DNA of 64,000 bases from Halorussus sp. MSC15.2 (GCF_010747475.1 NZ_VSLZ01000001.1:124001-188000); one strand, 5' to 3'; positions 7,981-17,400 are shown, numbered from the stretch's first letter. Numbers and translations are program-made. Notes: generated by a model from the sequence alone, not told the origin.

Positions 7981-8274
7981 CTACACCTCGTCGTCGGGGT
8001 CGTGCCTGTCGGCCATCCGTGCGGCCTCGGCGGCGTACCGCTCGCGGCGCTCGGGGTCCTCGACCGATTCGAGGCGGTCGGCCGCCACCTCGACCGCGGC
8101 GGTCGTCGGTTCCACCAGCACCCGCTTGGTGCGGTTCCGCCGGAGGTACCGCCCGCCGTCCGTCGTCGCGTAGGTGATGACGATGTTGTGTTCGTCGCGT
8201 GCGTACGTGCGCTCGACCATCCAGACCCGGACGGTCTCCTCGTCGGCGTCGCCGACCGTCTGCTCTCGCTCCAT
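7981..8274 (-). CDS. Hypothetical haloarchaeal protein, 97 aa
   Basis: I do not recognise a named family. The protein opens with a beta-rich half (RVWMVERTYARDEHNIVITYATTD) followed by a basic turn (RRNRTKRVLVEP) and ends in a charged helix. It has no membrane segment, signal peptide or cysteine. It is transcribed divergently from the YkgJ-type gene across 8275-8379. Codon use and acidity match its neighbours, so I consider it real. Confidence 0.65.
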   Translation of the reverse strand: MEREQTVGDADEETVRVWMVERTYARDEHNIVITYATTDGGRYLRRNRTKRVLVEPTTAAVEVAADRLESVEDPERRERYAAEAARMADRHDPDDEV

Positions 8275-8379
8275 GGCCGACGGTTCCCGTTGGGGGCGTT
8301 TAGTCCCGGTCCCGAACCTGTCGGGTGCGTTCTCCCCGATACCTTATGCTACTCGCCCGCATACTCTCTCGCGACAGCT

Positions 8380-9237
8380 ATGGAGGTGAACTGCGAGGAG
8401 TGCGCCGGTTGTTGCATCGACTGGCGGGCCGTCTCGGCCGCGCCGAGCGACCACGAGCGTCGGGGGCCTCGCGTTCCCCTCGACGACACCTACAACCTCG
8501 TCCCGCTGACTCGCGGGGACGCCCGCGCCTTCCTCGACGCCGGACTGGCCGACGCGCTGACGCCGCGACTCTGGCGCGACGAGTCGGGCGTCGAAATCGA
8601 CGGCGTGTCGGTGTCGGCCATCCACGGCAAACCCGCGTTCTTCCTCGGACTCCGGAAGTCACCCAAGCCCGTGGGTCCGTTCGGGACCGACCCGACGTGG
8701 CTCCCGACCTGCGTCTTCCTCGACCCGACGACGCTCCAGTGTCGGATTCACGGCGAGGACACCTATCCGGAGGAGTGCGCCGACTACCCCGGCCACAATC
8801 TGAAGTTGGAACACGAGACCGAGTGCGAACGCGTCGAAGCGGCCTTCGGCGGGAATCGTCTCGTGGACGACGACGTGCCCGCGGACCTTCCGGGGTTCCT
8901 GCTCGGCCCGCAGGCCGTCGGGCAGAAGGTGTTCGTCTTCCCGGACCCCGAGCGACTGGAGGGCGTCGTCGCCCGCGCGGCAGCGGGCGAACTCACCGAC
9001 GAGGACCGCGCGCTGTTCGTCGCGGCCGCGGTGTCCGCCGCGCCCGGAACGACGACGGTGAACCGGGACCGATTCGAGTCGGCGCTCGCGACGGCCCGCG
9101 AAGCCGACTCGTGGGCGGGCCGGGCGATTGACGACTGGGAGGACCGCGCCGCCGAAACCGGAACCGCGGCCCCCGACCCCGCGCTGGCCGACCGAGTCGA
9201 ACGCGGCGCTCCCGAGACCCCCGGTTGGGACGACTGA
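8380..9237 (+). CDS. YkgJ-family cysteine-cluster protein, 285 aa
   Basis: The N-terminus VNCEECAGCCIDW (C5, C8, C11, C12) is the CxxCxxCC cluster of the YkgJ/Fli-type family, with further partners in TCVFLDPTTLQCRIHG and EECADYPG. These proteins are predicted zinc- or Fe-S-binding oxidoreductase-like proteins, with no established reaction for this branch. The C-terminal 100 residues are an acidic helical extension. The frame is open upstream to 8002, but the cluster at residue 5 and a TATA-like element near 8341 favour the ATG at 8380. Confidence 0.82.
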   Translation: MEVNCEECAGCCIDWRAVSAAPSDHERRGPRVPLDDTYNLVPLTRGDARAFLDAGLADALTPRLWRDESGVEIDGVSVSAIHGKPAFFLGLRKSPKPVGPFGTDPTWLPTCVFLDPTTLQCRIHGEDTYPEECADYPGHNLKLEHETECERVEAAFGGNRLVDDDVPADLPGFLLGPQAVGQKVFVFPDPERLEGVVARAAAGELTDEDRALFVAAAVSAAPGTTTVNRDRFESALATAREADSWAGRAIDDWEDRAAETGTAAPDPALADRVERGAPETPGWDD

Positions 9238-9311
9238 ATAGCAAAACCATCGAGGCGCCCGCCAAGATTCCCGATACGGTCGGTCGGCGCGTCGCGCAGA
9301 ATCAGAGACCC

Positions 9312-9488
9312 CTACTTGCCGGACTTTATCTCCTCGAACTTGTCGAGTAGCGCCTCGGCGGAGTCGCCCGAGTCGTACTCCACGGAGCCGTGATACGTCG
9401 TTCGGTCGTCGTCCTCGCTCACGTCGACGGTGTTGTTCTTGCGTTCCCGGCGTTCGTGTTCGTCTTCGTCATAGGCACCCATTGACAT
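9312..9488 (-). CDS. DUF5786-like small acidic protein, 58 aa
   Basis: MSMGAYDEDEHERRERKN, then an acidic middle and a C-terminal helix (SAEALLDKFEEIKSG). It matches my memory of the haloarchaeal DUF5786 family, short cytosolic proteins of unknown role. The frame allows an earlier ATG at 9503, but the family typically begins at MSMGAYDE, giving 9488. A TATA-like TCATTACC (read on the minus strand) lies about 30-35 nt before that start. Confidence 0.7.
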   Translation of the reverse strand: MSMGAYDEDEHERRERKNNTVDVSEDDDRTTYHGSVEYDSGDSAEALLDKFEEIKSGK

Positions 9489-9811
9489 GGCAACCACACG
9501 CAAGGAGTAAGCCTCGGCAGGTAATGAATGTAACGGATATTCACATTCTTTTCGATTCTCGAAAACAGGTCACAATCAGCGGACGACGATTCGAGTCGAT
9601 TCGGGCGAGTCGAAGCCCTCACGCCGACCTCTGACCGCCTCCGCCTCGGAGCGAGTCGCTCTCTCGAAACTGACCTCTCACTCGCCGCGTACTGACGAGT
9701 CGTCCGTCACGTCGCTCGGCTTCTACGTAGTACGGCGAGGGTGCGTTCGGGAGACGCGTCGGCGATAACGGTGACACAAGAGGTAAATTGCTCGCGTGAC
9801 AAGATTCTCCC
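9489..9811. other. 323-bp intergenic region
   Basis: Divergent promoter region for the genes at 9312-9488 (minus) and 9812-10822 (plus). It contains a 6-bp inverted repeat gaatgt (9526-9531) / acattc (9543-9548) near the minus-strand promoter. A TATA-like GGTAAATTG at about 9782-9790 lies about 25 nt before the GTG at 9812. I see no coding frame or RNA gene in the rest. Confidence 0.45.
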
Positions 9812-10822
9812 GTGGCTAGTCCGCTCCGCTTTCGCCGCTCCACGGAGCGGTGGACTGACGAGAAGGTCGAACGTGACCTGTACGCCCCCCTAGACGAGAA
9901 GTTCGGCGCGAAACTGGTGACGCCCCACTACGTCGGACCGTCGGGGTACGAGACCCGACGCATAGAGATGGGCAACGGCGACCTCGCGCTGTTCCTCTGG
10001 AACGACGACGAGGCGTTCTGGCTCGGCAACACCGAGACGCCCTCCACCCTCTGGCGCACCGAGAAGTACACCTTCGAAGAGATTCCCTACTCGGTCGCTC
10101 GGTGGGCACAGCGCGAACTGCTCGCCGACCTCCGGACCGAAGACCCGTGGCTGGCCGACTACGGCCACCTCTCGTGGTTCTTCCTCCCGGTCCTCTTCTC
10201 GAAGGACGGCAGGCACTCGACGCGGACGTTCTTCCGAGACCACGCCGCGGGCTTTCCGGACGCGACCAGCGACGACGCGCTCGCGTTCTACGAGGCGTTC
10301 CTCCGGACGGGCGCGCTCGACGAGTATCGCTACGAGATGGCGTCGAAACTCGGCACCAGTCCGCAGGTCGACCCCGTGCGGATGGCGTCGGCGATGAGCG
10401 AGTTCACCGCCGCGAAGGTCCTCACCGACGCCGGGTACGACGTGACGCCCGAAATCGAGGTGACGACCGGCCACTCGCTCGACTTCCGGGCGGAACCGCC
10501 GGGCGGCGGCGAGTCCCCGCTGGTCGAAGTCACGCGGCCTCGGCCCCCGACGCGACGCCACGCGGACACGCCGGTCGCCGCGGTGCGCGAGACGGCCGAG
10601 ACCAAGACCTCCGGCCAACTCCAGAAGCACGGCGGCGGCGCGGTGCTGTTCGTGGACTGCTCGGGGTTCCGCGAGGACGAGTGGGCCGCCGTCAAGGGCG
10701 AGAAACCGGAAGTGCGTCACCGGCCCGCGGTCGTCCTCCGCGCGCGCCCCTCCGGCACAGTCGAGGCCTACCGCAAGGGGTCGCTGCCGCTGGACCTCGA
10801 CGGTGCCGTCGAGTGGGTGTGA
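9812..10822 (+). CDS. DUF5784-like conserved haloarchaeal protein, 336 aa
   Basis: Cytosolic, acidic protein without signal peptide or membrane helix. Its last 130 residues look like a restriction-endonuclease-type fold: an E followed by H-S-L-D-F (about residues 222-227), then LVEVTRPRPP (about 239-248) and a Q-x-x-K-H helix, a pattern similar to the D-(D/E)xK core although the canonical Lys is not obvious. The nuclease idea is my inference; the DUF number is from memory. The start is a GTG about 25 nt after a TATA box, so the mRNA is probably leaderless. Confidence 0.65.
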   Translation: MASPLRFRRSTERWTDEKVERDLYAPLDEKFGAKLVTPHYVGPSGYETRRIEMGNGDLALFLWNDDEAFWLGNTETPSTLWRTEKYTFEEIPYSVARWAQRELLADLRTEDPWLADYGHLSWFFLPVLFSKDGRHSTRTFFRDHAAGFPDATSDDALAFYEAFLRTGALDEYRYEMASKLGTSPQVDPVRMASAMSEFTAAKVLTDAGYDVTPEIEVTTGHSLDFRAEPPGGGESPLVEVTRPRPPTRRHADTPVAAVRETAETKTSGQLQKHGGGAVLFVDCSGFREDEWAAVKGEKPEVRHRPAVVLRARPSGTVEAYRKGSLPLDLDGAVEWV

Positions 10823-10873
10823 GTCGGTCAGTCCTCCGTACGCCGAAGGTTTCGGCGAATCTGTTCTCGCGCG

Positions 10874-11560
10874 TCAGTCTGGGAGGGGTGGCCACGTCGT
10901 CGCCACCGTCTCTTGAACGAGTCGGGTCTGAGCGCGGCGCAGCCGCTCGGACGCCGAGGACGCGGAGATGTCCAGTTCCGCGGCGACGGCCTGTAGGGAG
11001 GCCCGCCGCGGAATCTCGAAGTACCCCAATTCGTAGGCCGTGCGGAGCGCCTCGTGCTGGCGGTCTGTCAACCCGTCCCCCGGCGGTTCGGGTTCGCCAT
11101 CGCGAGTGAGACGGTGCAGTCGGAACCCGCTGTTGCGCCGCCAGAAGGACGAGAACTCGTCGAACGCCGCTCGGTCGGCGAACCACCCCGTCTGTCGCCA
11201 CCCGTCGGTTTCGACCTCGATACGCTCGATGATGGCGTCGGCCGTGGCGAGCGCTTCGAGGTCCGCGAGGTCGTCGAGACGGTCGCCGAGTTGCTCCTCT
11301 AGGCTGAGTGCCGGGACTACCTGATACCGACGGGTGTCTCCAGCCTGTCCGATGCGGGTCCACTCTCCGACGTCGAACGCGTCGTCGAGGCCGTTCTCGA
11401 CGGTGGTCGAGGAACCCCCGGTCGCGGTGACGAGGAACAACGGCCGAGGACCGTGGTTGAACTGCAGTTCGAGGGTCAACGACGCCTCCGGTGCCGCCGC
11501 CGCGACCTCGACGAGCGGGAGAGCGTCGCACGGGATTCCGAACTCGGCGAGGAGTGCCAT
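10874..11560 (-). CDS. Bacterio-opsin-activator-type HTH regulator, 228 aa
   Basis: The N-terminal about 160 residues form the ligand-like Bat domain common in haloarchaeal regulators. The C-terminal HTH_10 domain starts at LTDRQHEALRTAYELGYFEIPRR, with a recognition helix in DISASSASERLRRAQTRLV. Such proteins are TFB/TBP-coupled transcription factors. The upstream frame is open but non-coding in appearance, so I use the ATG at 11560. It is divergent from the alpha/beta hydrolase gene (11701) with 140 bp between, so it may control that gene and itself. Confidence 0.85.
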   Translation of the reverse strand: MALLAEFGIPCDALPLVEVAAAAPEASLTLELQFNHGPRPLFLVTATGGSSTTVENGLDDAFDVGEWTRIGQAGDTRRYQVVPALSLEEQLGDRLDDLADLEALATADAIIERIEVETDGWRQTGWFADRAAFDEFSSFWRRNSGFRLHRLTRDGEPEPPGDGLTDRQHEALRTAYELGYFEIPRRASLQAVAAELDISASSASERLRRAQTRLVQETVATTWPPLPD

Positions 11561-11700
11561 ACGTCGTCGTTCCCGCCGATGCCTTTGGGAGTATCGAAAG
11601 GCGCTCGTCCCGGTCGCCGCCGGTTCAGTGCCCACCTCATTTAAATGGCCGCACGGCTGAGAGAACGGTTTAGCCCGGTCGCTCCCGAACGAACGGAGAC

Positions 11701-12492
11701 ATGCAGACGACACGTTCCGCAGACGGCACAGAGGTAGTCTACGAACGACACGGCGACGGTCGGCCCCTCCTGTTACTCCACGGGGGAATGGCTCCACGGG
11801 AGTACTGGAACCCGGTCGTTCCCCACTTCGACGAGTACGCCGCCGTCGTCCCCCAGCGACCGGGGTTCGGGACCTGCCTCGACGACCGGGCCGAGACGAG
11901 CGCAGACGAGGTACTGGAGCGCGAGGTCGAGTACGTGCAGGCACTCGTCGACGACCTCGACGGCGTTCCGGTTCTGTTCGGCCACTCCTTCGGCGCGCTC
12001 ACCGCGGTCGAAGCCGCGGCGGACGCGGGGGTGGAAGCGGTCGTCGCCTACGAACCCGCGGTCCTCCCCGAGAGCTACCGGGGACAGGCCGACCTCGCCG
12101 AACGCATGGCGGCGCTCGTCGAGGCGGGCGAACCTCGCGAGGCGGTGAAACGGTACGTCGAGCAGGTCCTCCATCCGGATGGCATCGACGACCTCGACGC
12201 GTGGTTGGCGGAGTGGCCGGTCTGGCCGGACTGCGTCGGTCTCGTCGAGGAAGTCGTCCGGATGAACCGTGCGGTCGAACGGTACGAACTTCCGGACCGC
12301 CTCGGCGTCGATGCACCTGCACTCGTACTATCTGGCACCCGCGGTCCCGACTTCCTGCGCGAAAGCGCTCGTGCGGTACACGAAGCGCTTCCACGCAGTC
12401 GCCTCGTCGAGTTCGATGGTATCAGTCACAGCGGTCCCGCGGAAGCGCCGGAACCGATATCGGCAGAAGTCCGTTCGTTCCTCCGTGCGTAG
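11701..12492 (+). CDS. Alpha/beta hydrolase, 263 aa
   Basis: Serine hydrolase of the alpha/beta-hydrolase fold. The oxyanion region is LLLLHGGMAPREYW (about residues 24-37), the nucleophile elbow is GHSFG (about 95-99), an acid residue lies in the region VLSGTRGPDFL, and the catalytic His is in GISHSGP near residue 245. It is cytosolic, with no signal peptide; the substrate is not predictable (esterase- or haloperoxidase-like). It is divergent from the HTH regulator at 10874-11560. A TATA-like GGTTTAGCC at about 11668-11676 lies about 25-30 nt before the ATG. Confidence 0.87.
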   Translation: MQTTRSADGTEVVYERHGDGRPLLLLHGGMAPREYWNPVVPHFDEYAAVVPQRPGFGTCLDDRAETSADEVLEREVEYVQALVDDLDGVPVLFGHSFGALTAVEAAADAGVEAVVAYEPAVLPESYRGQADLAERMAALVEAGEPREAVKRYVEQVLHPDGIDDLDAWLAEWPVWPDCVGLVEEVVRMNRAVERYELPDRLGVDAPALVLSGTRGPDFLRESARAVHEALPRSRLVEFDGISHSGPAEAPEPISAEVRSFLRA

Positions 12493-12618
12493 TCGGTTGC
12501 ATCGTGCGCCGCGTTCGACGGAGGCGATTCCGACGCGTACACGTCGAGCGAACGTCGGCTTTCCGGGGCACTCGTAAGAGTCGTCCCGAGAGTGAGAGGT
12601 TCGACCGCCGACCCCGGT

Positions 12619-12903
12619 TCAGAAACTGACCTGACCGGGACCCATCGTCCCGAGCGTCGTCGGGTCGCGGTCGCTGTACCCTTTTCGACCGATGGCTCCG
12701 CTGCTGACCGCCGAGTAGAGCAACTCCTCGGCCTCGACGGAACTGCTGAACGTCTCGGCTTCGACCCGGCGGAGTACTTCACCGAGCGTCTCGGTCCCGT
12801 TCGGGTGGTCGAGTTCGTAGTCGCCGTAGGAGTCGGCCAGTTGGTTCGTCGTCGCAGGGTAGTCGTGTTGACGGATGAGTTCCGTCGCCTGCTTCAGTGA
12901 CAT
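12619..12903 (-). CDS. DUF5789-like small haloarchaeal protein, 94 aa
   Basis: The protein has an N-terminal helix, a YPATTNQLADSYGDYELDHPNG segment, a helical middle and the end AIGRKGYSDRDPTTLG. These match a conserved haloarchaeal family I remember as DUF5789, small acidic proteins of unknown function. No catalytic motif is apparent. A strong TATA element (TTTATAATTAAC read on the minus strand, near 12922-12934) lies about 25 nt before the ATG, so the gene is probably well expressed and leaderless. Confidence 0.68.
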   Translation of the reverse strand: MSLKQATELIRQHDYPATTNQLADSYGDYELDHPNGTETLGEVLRRVEAETFSSSVEAEELLYSAVSSGAIGRKGYSDRDPTTLGTMGPGQVSF

Positions 12904-13047
12904 CGACAGCTTCTACATCAAAGTTAATTATAAACCTTCCTGCGGTAGGACATTGGAGAATATAAGGTATCTAAGGGCGGCGATTCCCGGCGTCGTCTCC
13001 CGTTTCGATAGCGAAGCGTTTTCGGAGACCCGCCACGTTCTCGGGGT

Positions 13048-13839
13048 ATGAGCGTCTTCGCGGACCTCCACGTCCACACGACCAACTCCGACGGCGAGAT
13101 GCGCCTGTCGGAGGTCCCCGAGGCCGCCCGCGACGCGGGCGTCTCCGTCGTGGCCGTCACCGACCACGACCGCCTCCACCCCGAACTCCCGACGCCGGTC
13201 ACCGCCTTCGAGGGCGTGACGGTGGTCCACGGCATCGAGTTACGGGTCGAACCCGCCGCGGGCGAGCGCGTGGACCTGCTTGGCTACGGCGTGACGCCGA
13301 CGCCGGACCTCGTAGACGAACTCGACCGGATTCAGGCCGACCGAAAGGAGCGGGGTCAGCGGATAATCGAGAACGTCGAGGACCGACTCGGCATCGACCT
13401 CGGTCTCGACGCGCGCGAAGGTCTCGGCAGGCCCCACGTCGCCCGCGCGGTCGCCGACCACCCCGAGAGCGGATACGACACCGTCGGCGACGTGTTCGAC
13501 GACCTCATCGGCGACGGGGGTCCCTGCTACGTCGCCCGCGACGTGACCTCGTTCGAGCGCGGCGTCGAACTCCTCTCGGACGCCTGCGGTCTCGTCGGAC
13601 TCGCCCACCCGCACCGTTACGGCGACCCCGAGGCGGCGTTGGAGTTGACGCGAGACCTCGACGCCGTGGAACGATACTACCCCTACGACGAGGAGGTGGA
13701 CCCTCGGCCCGTCGAACGCGCCATCGCCGACCACGATTTGATTCCGACGGGCGGGAGCGACGCCCACGACGACACGCTGGGCCGCGCGGGCCTGTCGAAA
13801 CCCGAGTACCGCCACTTCCGGTCGTCGGTGAGTCTGTAA
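13048..13839 (+). CDS. PHP-domain metal-dependent phosphoesterase, 263 aa
   Basis: Member of the PHP superfamily (phosphoesterases and nucleases with a trinuclear metal site). The motifs are DLHVHTTNSDG (residues 6-16), AVTDHDRL (about 37-44), a Glu in HGIELRVE (about 68-75), LAHPHRYG (about 188-195) and the C-terminal GGSDAHD (about 231-237). The small size and lack of other domains point to a stand-alone phosphoesterase such as the nucleotide 3',5'-phosphatase or RNase AM groups, not a polymerase or histidinol phosphatase. The exact substrate is unknown. Confidence 0.87.
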   Translation: MSVFADLHVHTTNSDGEMRLSEVPEAARDAGVSVVAVTDHDRLHPELPTPVTAFEGVTVVHGIELRVEPAAGERVDLLGYGVTPTPDLVDELDRIQADRKERGQRIIENVEDRLGIDLGLDAREGLGRPHVARAVADHPESGYDTVGDVFDDLIGDGGPCYVARDVTSFERGVELLSDACGLVGLAHPHRYGDPEAALELTRDLDAVERYYPYDEEVDPRPVERAIADHDLIPTGGSDAHDDTLGRAGLSKPEYRHFRSSVSL

Positions 13840-13948
13840 CCCGGTCGCGGCGAACGCTATTTTCGTCTTCTCGACGCTCTCTCGCCTATCGGACAGGTCC
13901 GACGGCCCGAACGCAGGGGTTAACTTCCGGCAGTCGCTACTTCGTGAT

Positions 13949-14113
13949 ATGCGGTGTCACTACTGCGACCGCGACGCGTCGTTCGCCCCCGAACTGAACG
14001 GCGTCCGGGTCGGTCTCTGCGAGACACACTTCCGCGAGCAGTTCGAGACCCTCGCGGAGACCGAGGCGCTGGCCTACCTCCGGCAGGAACTCGACGTGGA
14101 CCGAGCGGAGTAA
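13949..14113 (+). CDS. Small CxxC protein (DUF6757-like), 54 aa
   Basis: MRCHYCDRDASFAPELNG, then GLCETHFREQF and a charged helix ending LDVDRAE. C3, C6, C29 and H32 form a plausible CxxC...CxxH zinc site. It matches a small haloarchaeal family remembered as DUF6757. It is too short for more prediction. Coding is supported by the metal motif, the acidic helix and the start position after a TATA-like GGTTAAC at about 13918-13924. Confidence 0.68.
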   Translation: MRCHYCDRDASFAPELNGVRVGLCETHFREQFETLAETEALAYLRQELDVDRAE

Positions 14114-14178
14114 GGAATAAGACGAAGCCCTTCTCTGTTACGTGGTCGACTCCTGTTCCGGTGACTCTCCTCATAAGA

Positions 14179-14607
14179 CTACGCTTCGGAGTGTATTCTC
14201 CACGTGAATATCGTCTCGAAAACGTAGTTGAATATCGACCCGACGCCGATTCCGGCGGTATTCGCTAATAGATACCACACACCGAGATAGTGATTCAGGA
14301 AATAGAGGACGCCTAGCGCGATTCCAACTCCGCCGAGACGAACGACGTTAGACCGGAGGAGTCGGCGGACGATAGCGCCGGGCGAGCGAGACGCAGTTCC
14401 GGCGAACGTCCACCATTCGTTTAGGACGAACATGAAGAGAATTGCGGCCTCCCCACTAATTATTTTCCCGACGACTGGAGTCAGATTCCCAACGTCCACG
14501 AGGCCGACAAGAACGAGATTGTCGAACACCGCTCCGACCGCGCCGACGGACAGAAACTGGCCAAACTGAACCCCTCGAAGCAGTGACTGTACTCTCTTCT
14601 CCATCAA
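14179..14607 (-). CDS. GtrA-family membrane protein, 142 aa
   Basis: Four transmembrane segments (about residues 15-35, 45-66, 88-108 and 114-134) with the GtrA hallmarks FLSVGAVGAVFDNLVL near the start, FMFVLNEWWTF in the second helix and IFNYVFETIFTW at the end. GtrA proteins are thought to flip polyprenyl-linked sugars across the membrane. The ATG overlaps the stop of the upstream GT2 gene by four bases (ATGA), so the two are co-translated, and the product of that enzyme is the likely substrate of GtrA. Confidence 0.88.
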   Translation of the reverse strand: MMEKRVQSLLRGVQFGQFLSVGAVGAVFDNLVLVGLVDVGNLTPVVGKIISGEAAILFMFVLNEWWTFAGTASRSPGAIVRRLLRSNVVRLGGVGIALGVLYFLNHYLGVWYLLANTAGIGVGSIFNYVFETIFTWRIHSEA

Positions 14608-15371
14608 TCGTCACCGTCCGCGACGGTCGTAAGCGTCGATTCCGACGTTTGGTTCACGTTCACGTATCTTGGGCTATTTGCGATTGTCGTCGTCCGTCGC
14701 CGAACGTCTATCAGGGCACTTGCGAGTTCGACGGGCGTCGAAACGGGGTCGACAGTCGATTGCGGTCGATCCTCCCACGTAATCGGAACCTCCGCGATAT
14801 CGTACCCTAACGCTCCGGCTACCGACACTAGCTCCATGTCCCACGCGAAGCCGGGTTCGTAACAGTGGTGACCAATCGACTCCCACGCAGTCGCTCGGAC
14901 CGCCTTCGCTCCGCACTGGTAATCCCGACAGCGCGTGGGAAGCATCCACTTCGCGCACCCCGCGAAGATATCGCCCAGAAAGCGCCGGGTAACCGTCTGA
15001 TGGGCCACTATCTCTGAATCAGGGTGACGGCGCGATCCGATACTCACGTCGGCGGTATCTTCCCGTATCTGTTCGACGACTCTGTTCAACGATTCGGTCG
15101 GAACACTTCCGTCCGCGTCTGAGAACGCCAGAATATCCGCGTTCATCTCGTCGAACCCGGACATGATTGCCGCTCCTTTCCCTCGGCGTTCCTCAACTGT
15201 GTTCACCTCTGCTACTGCTGACAGGCGTTCTTTCCCCTCCTCCTCGGGTTGGTCGTACTCGACGATGATTTGTTCCGGTCGTATCTCTCGTTTTATATCC
15301 TTAATATAGCTTACAACTGTCTCTACATTAGGTTGATAGGCTGGAATGACGATTCCGATACTGTCAGACAT
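14604..15371 (-). CDS. GT2-family glycosyltransferase (dolichyl-phosphate sugar synthase type), 255 aa
   Basis: GT-A fold inverting glycosyltransferase: N-terminal IGIVIPAYQP, a basic stretch RRGKGAAIMSG and the metal/nucleotide motif ILAFSDADGSVP (about residues 84-95). The C-terminal part has RDYQCGAKAVRATAW and the DMELVSVAGALGYDIAEVPITW block typical of dolichyl-phosphate glucose/mannose synthases. No membrane helix, so it needs a membrane partner, which the overlapping GtrA gene can supply. It probably charges a dolichol-phosphate carrier for N-glycosylation or surface-layer modification. It is divergent from the GT-C gene at 15665. Confidence 0.87.
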   Translation of the reverse strand: MSDSIGIVIPAYQPNVETVVSYIKDIKREIRPEQIIVEYDQPEEEGKERLSAVAEVNTVEERRGKGAAIMSGFDEMNADILAFSDADGSVPTESLNRVVEQIREDTADVSIGSRRHPDSEIVAHQTVTRRFLGDIFAGCAKWMLPTRCRDYQCGAKAVRATAWESIGHHCYEPGFAWDMELVSVAGALGYDIAEVPITWEDRPQSTVDPVSTPVELASALIDVRRRTTTIANSPRYVNVNQTSESTLTTVADGDD

Positions 15372-15664
15372 TTACTTCCCCCGAAGAAGTAGAGACGTAA
15401 GGCAACTACCGCTCGGCCACCTATGGCTATTTATTCGATGCAGTCGCCCAGACGTGTTCTCCATAGGAATAGCGCGGGCCGGTGTCATCTAGTATCTTAT
15501 GAATGTGCGTTTATTACTAATATATGTCGATAATCATCCGTAACCCCGATAGTACTCTAGCTCGTCCTTCGCGGGTAGCCGTCTCGTTATCAGTAGGATG
15601 TTCCGACCTGTCCGTTAGGATAGAAAAGTTCAAACACGGACCAACCAAAACGCCAACTAAATTG

Positions 15665-17008
15665 ATGAACCACAATACAAACCCTTCTGTCGGAACGCGA
15701 GAGTTCCCTCTCTCGCTGGACACGATTAAAACCAGTCTACCGGCCGTGCTCTTCGTGCTGGTCAGTCTGTTCAACGTTGGGCGACGGTTCCTCTTCGACT
15801 ATCGGCTATTAACGGACGATGCGGCTTTCTTCCTCCACGGTGGATGGTACATGTCGCAGGGTGCAAATCTCTATACGAATATCTGGGACATCAATCCGCC
15901 AGTTCCGTTCGAGATTAGTTGGATATTCTCACTCGTAACTGGAGGGAACACGCGGGGAATGTACGCACTCGCCGTTCTAACTTCAATAGTGCTCGGTGCC
16001 GGTATTATCCTCTTGATTACGGATGTCGTTCTCGGAATGACAGAAGACGTAGAGGCAGCGATGTGGGCGGGTCTTTGTCTTCTCGTCGTTCCCGGTTTCC
16101 ATTGGAACGCCAGTGCGGGTATCCATCCGAAGTATCTCGTCATGTTCCTCGGATTCGCCTCCCTCTACTTTGCGATTCGGTCACGACCGGCGCTCGCGGG
16201 CGCTTGCGTCGCTGCCGCGACACTCTCGTGGCAACTCGGTGCCTTCTTCCTTCCCCTTGCGTTCGGTCTCCTCCTCTCTGAAGACCGGATAACCAACACT
16301 GTCTGGTACATAACCGGAGGTATCGTCACCACGGCAGTGATTTTCGCTCCAATCGCCCTCACTTCGGGGGTACGTCCGTTTCTCCTCGAGGTAGTCATTG
16401 CACCCTCGAAGACGGGCGACGCGATAAGCATCTCTAACTTGGGAAAGATTCTGACGATGCTAGGTATCTCCTCCATCCCGATGGCTCTCGGAGTCTTCGG
16501 TGCGTTACTCCACGACAAGACGGATTCGTGGTGGATTCTCTGTGGCGGAACTCTCTTTCTCTTCCAACTCGTTGCGCTCGATTTCGACGGCCGAAGAGAT
16601 ATGTACGTCGGTCTCTGCTTCGCAGCCGTCGGTTTTGGTCTTCTCGTAGCCCACACTAATCGGGAACGACTTCTGAAAGCAATGGTGGCACTCCTCCTCG
16701 TCGTTTCCATCGGCCCACTCGGTGGGTTCGGAGTCGTCGATTACTCGGTTACTGCGAGTGAACAGGCGAGACCACCTCATCCTCTCTTCCAATCTAGTAT
16801 CCACGCTATCGGCGAGACGGTCGGAGTCTCCGGTACTTCGTATCAGTCGCTATCGCGTCGAGACGAAATCTCTCAACAGAACCTATTCTGGAACACAATA
16901 TCTCCGGACCATTGCCACTATATGATGAGCAGAGCAGAAATCCAGTGGATGGACGCCACGGGAGTGGGTCGTGACGAGTGCGGACAGCTACCGCTTCGAC
17001 AGGTGTAA
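15665..17008 (+). CDS. GT-C type membrane glycosyltransferase (dolichol-P-mannose mannosyltransferase-like), 447 aa
   Basis: Integral membrane protein with about ten helices. Its first luminal loop contains LLTDDAAFFLHGGWYMSQG followed by YTNIWDINPP, the acidic loop pattern of GT-C enzymes that take sugars from dolichyl-phosphate donors on the outer membrane face. The short tail has a DECGQLPL stretch. The frame is open from 15524, but the ATG at 15665 precedes the first helix by about 25 residues. With the divergent GT2-GtrA pair it forms a plausible charge, flip and transfer set for glycans. GC is somewhat lower than in its neighbours. Confidence 0.75.
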   Translation: MNHNTNPSVGTREFPLSLDTIKTSLPAVLFVLVSLFNVGRRFLFDYRLLTDDAAFFLHGGWYMSQGANLYTNIWDINPPVPFEISWIFSLVTGGNTRGMYALAVLTSIVLGAGIILLITDVVLGMTEDVEAAMWAGLCLLVVPGFHWNASAGIHPKYLVMFLGFASLYFAIRSRPALAGACVAAATLSWQLGAFFLPLAFGLLLSEDRITNTVWYITGGIVTTAVIFAPIALTSGVRPFLLEVVIAPSKTGDAISISNLGKILTMLGISSIPMALGVFGALLHDKTDSWWILCGGTLFLFQLVALDFDGRRDMYVGLCFAAVGFGLLVAHTNRERLLKAMVALLLVVSIGPLGGFGVVDYSVTASEQARPPHPLFQSSIHAIGETVGVSGTSYQSLSRRDEISQQNLFWNTISPDHCHYMMSRAEIQWMDATGVGRDECGQLPLRQV

Positions 17009-17073
17009 TGTAGTCTCTCACGGAGTAACACCGCTTCTACCCTGTCTGCGAAGCGCGATAAAATAAGTTCCTG

Positions 17074-17400
<327 letters not shown>

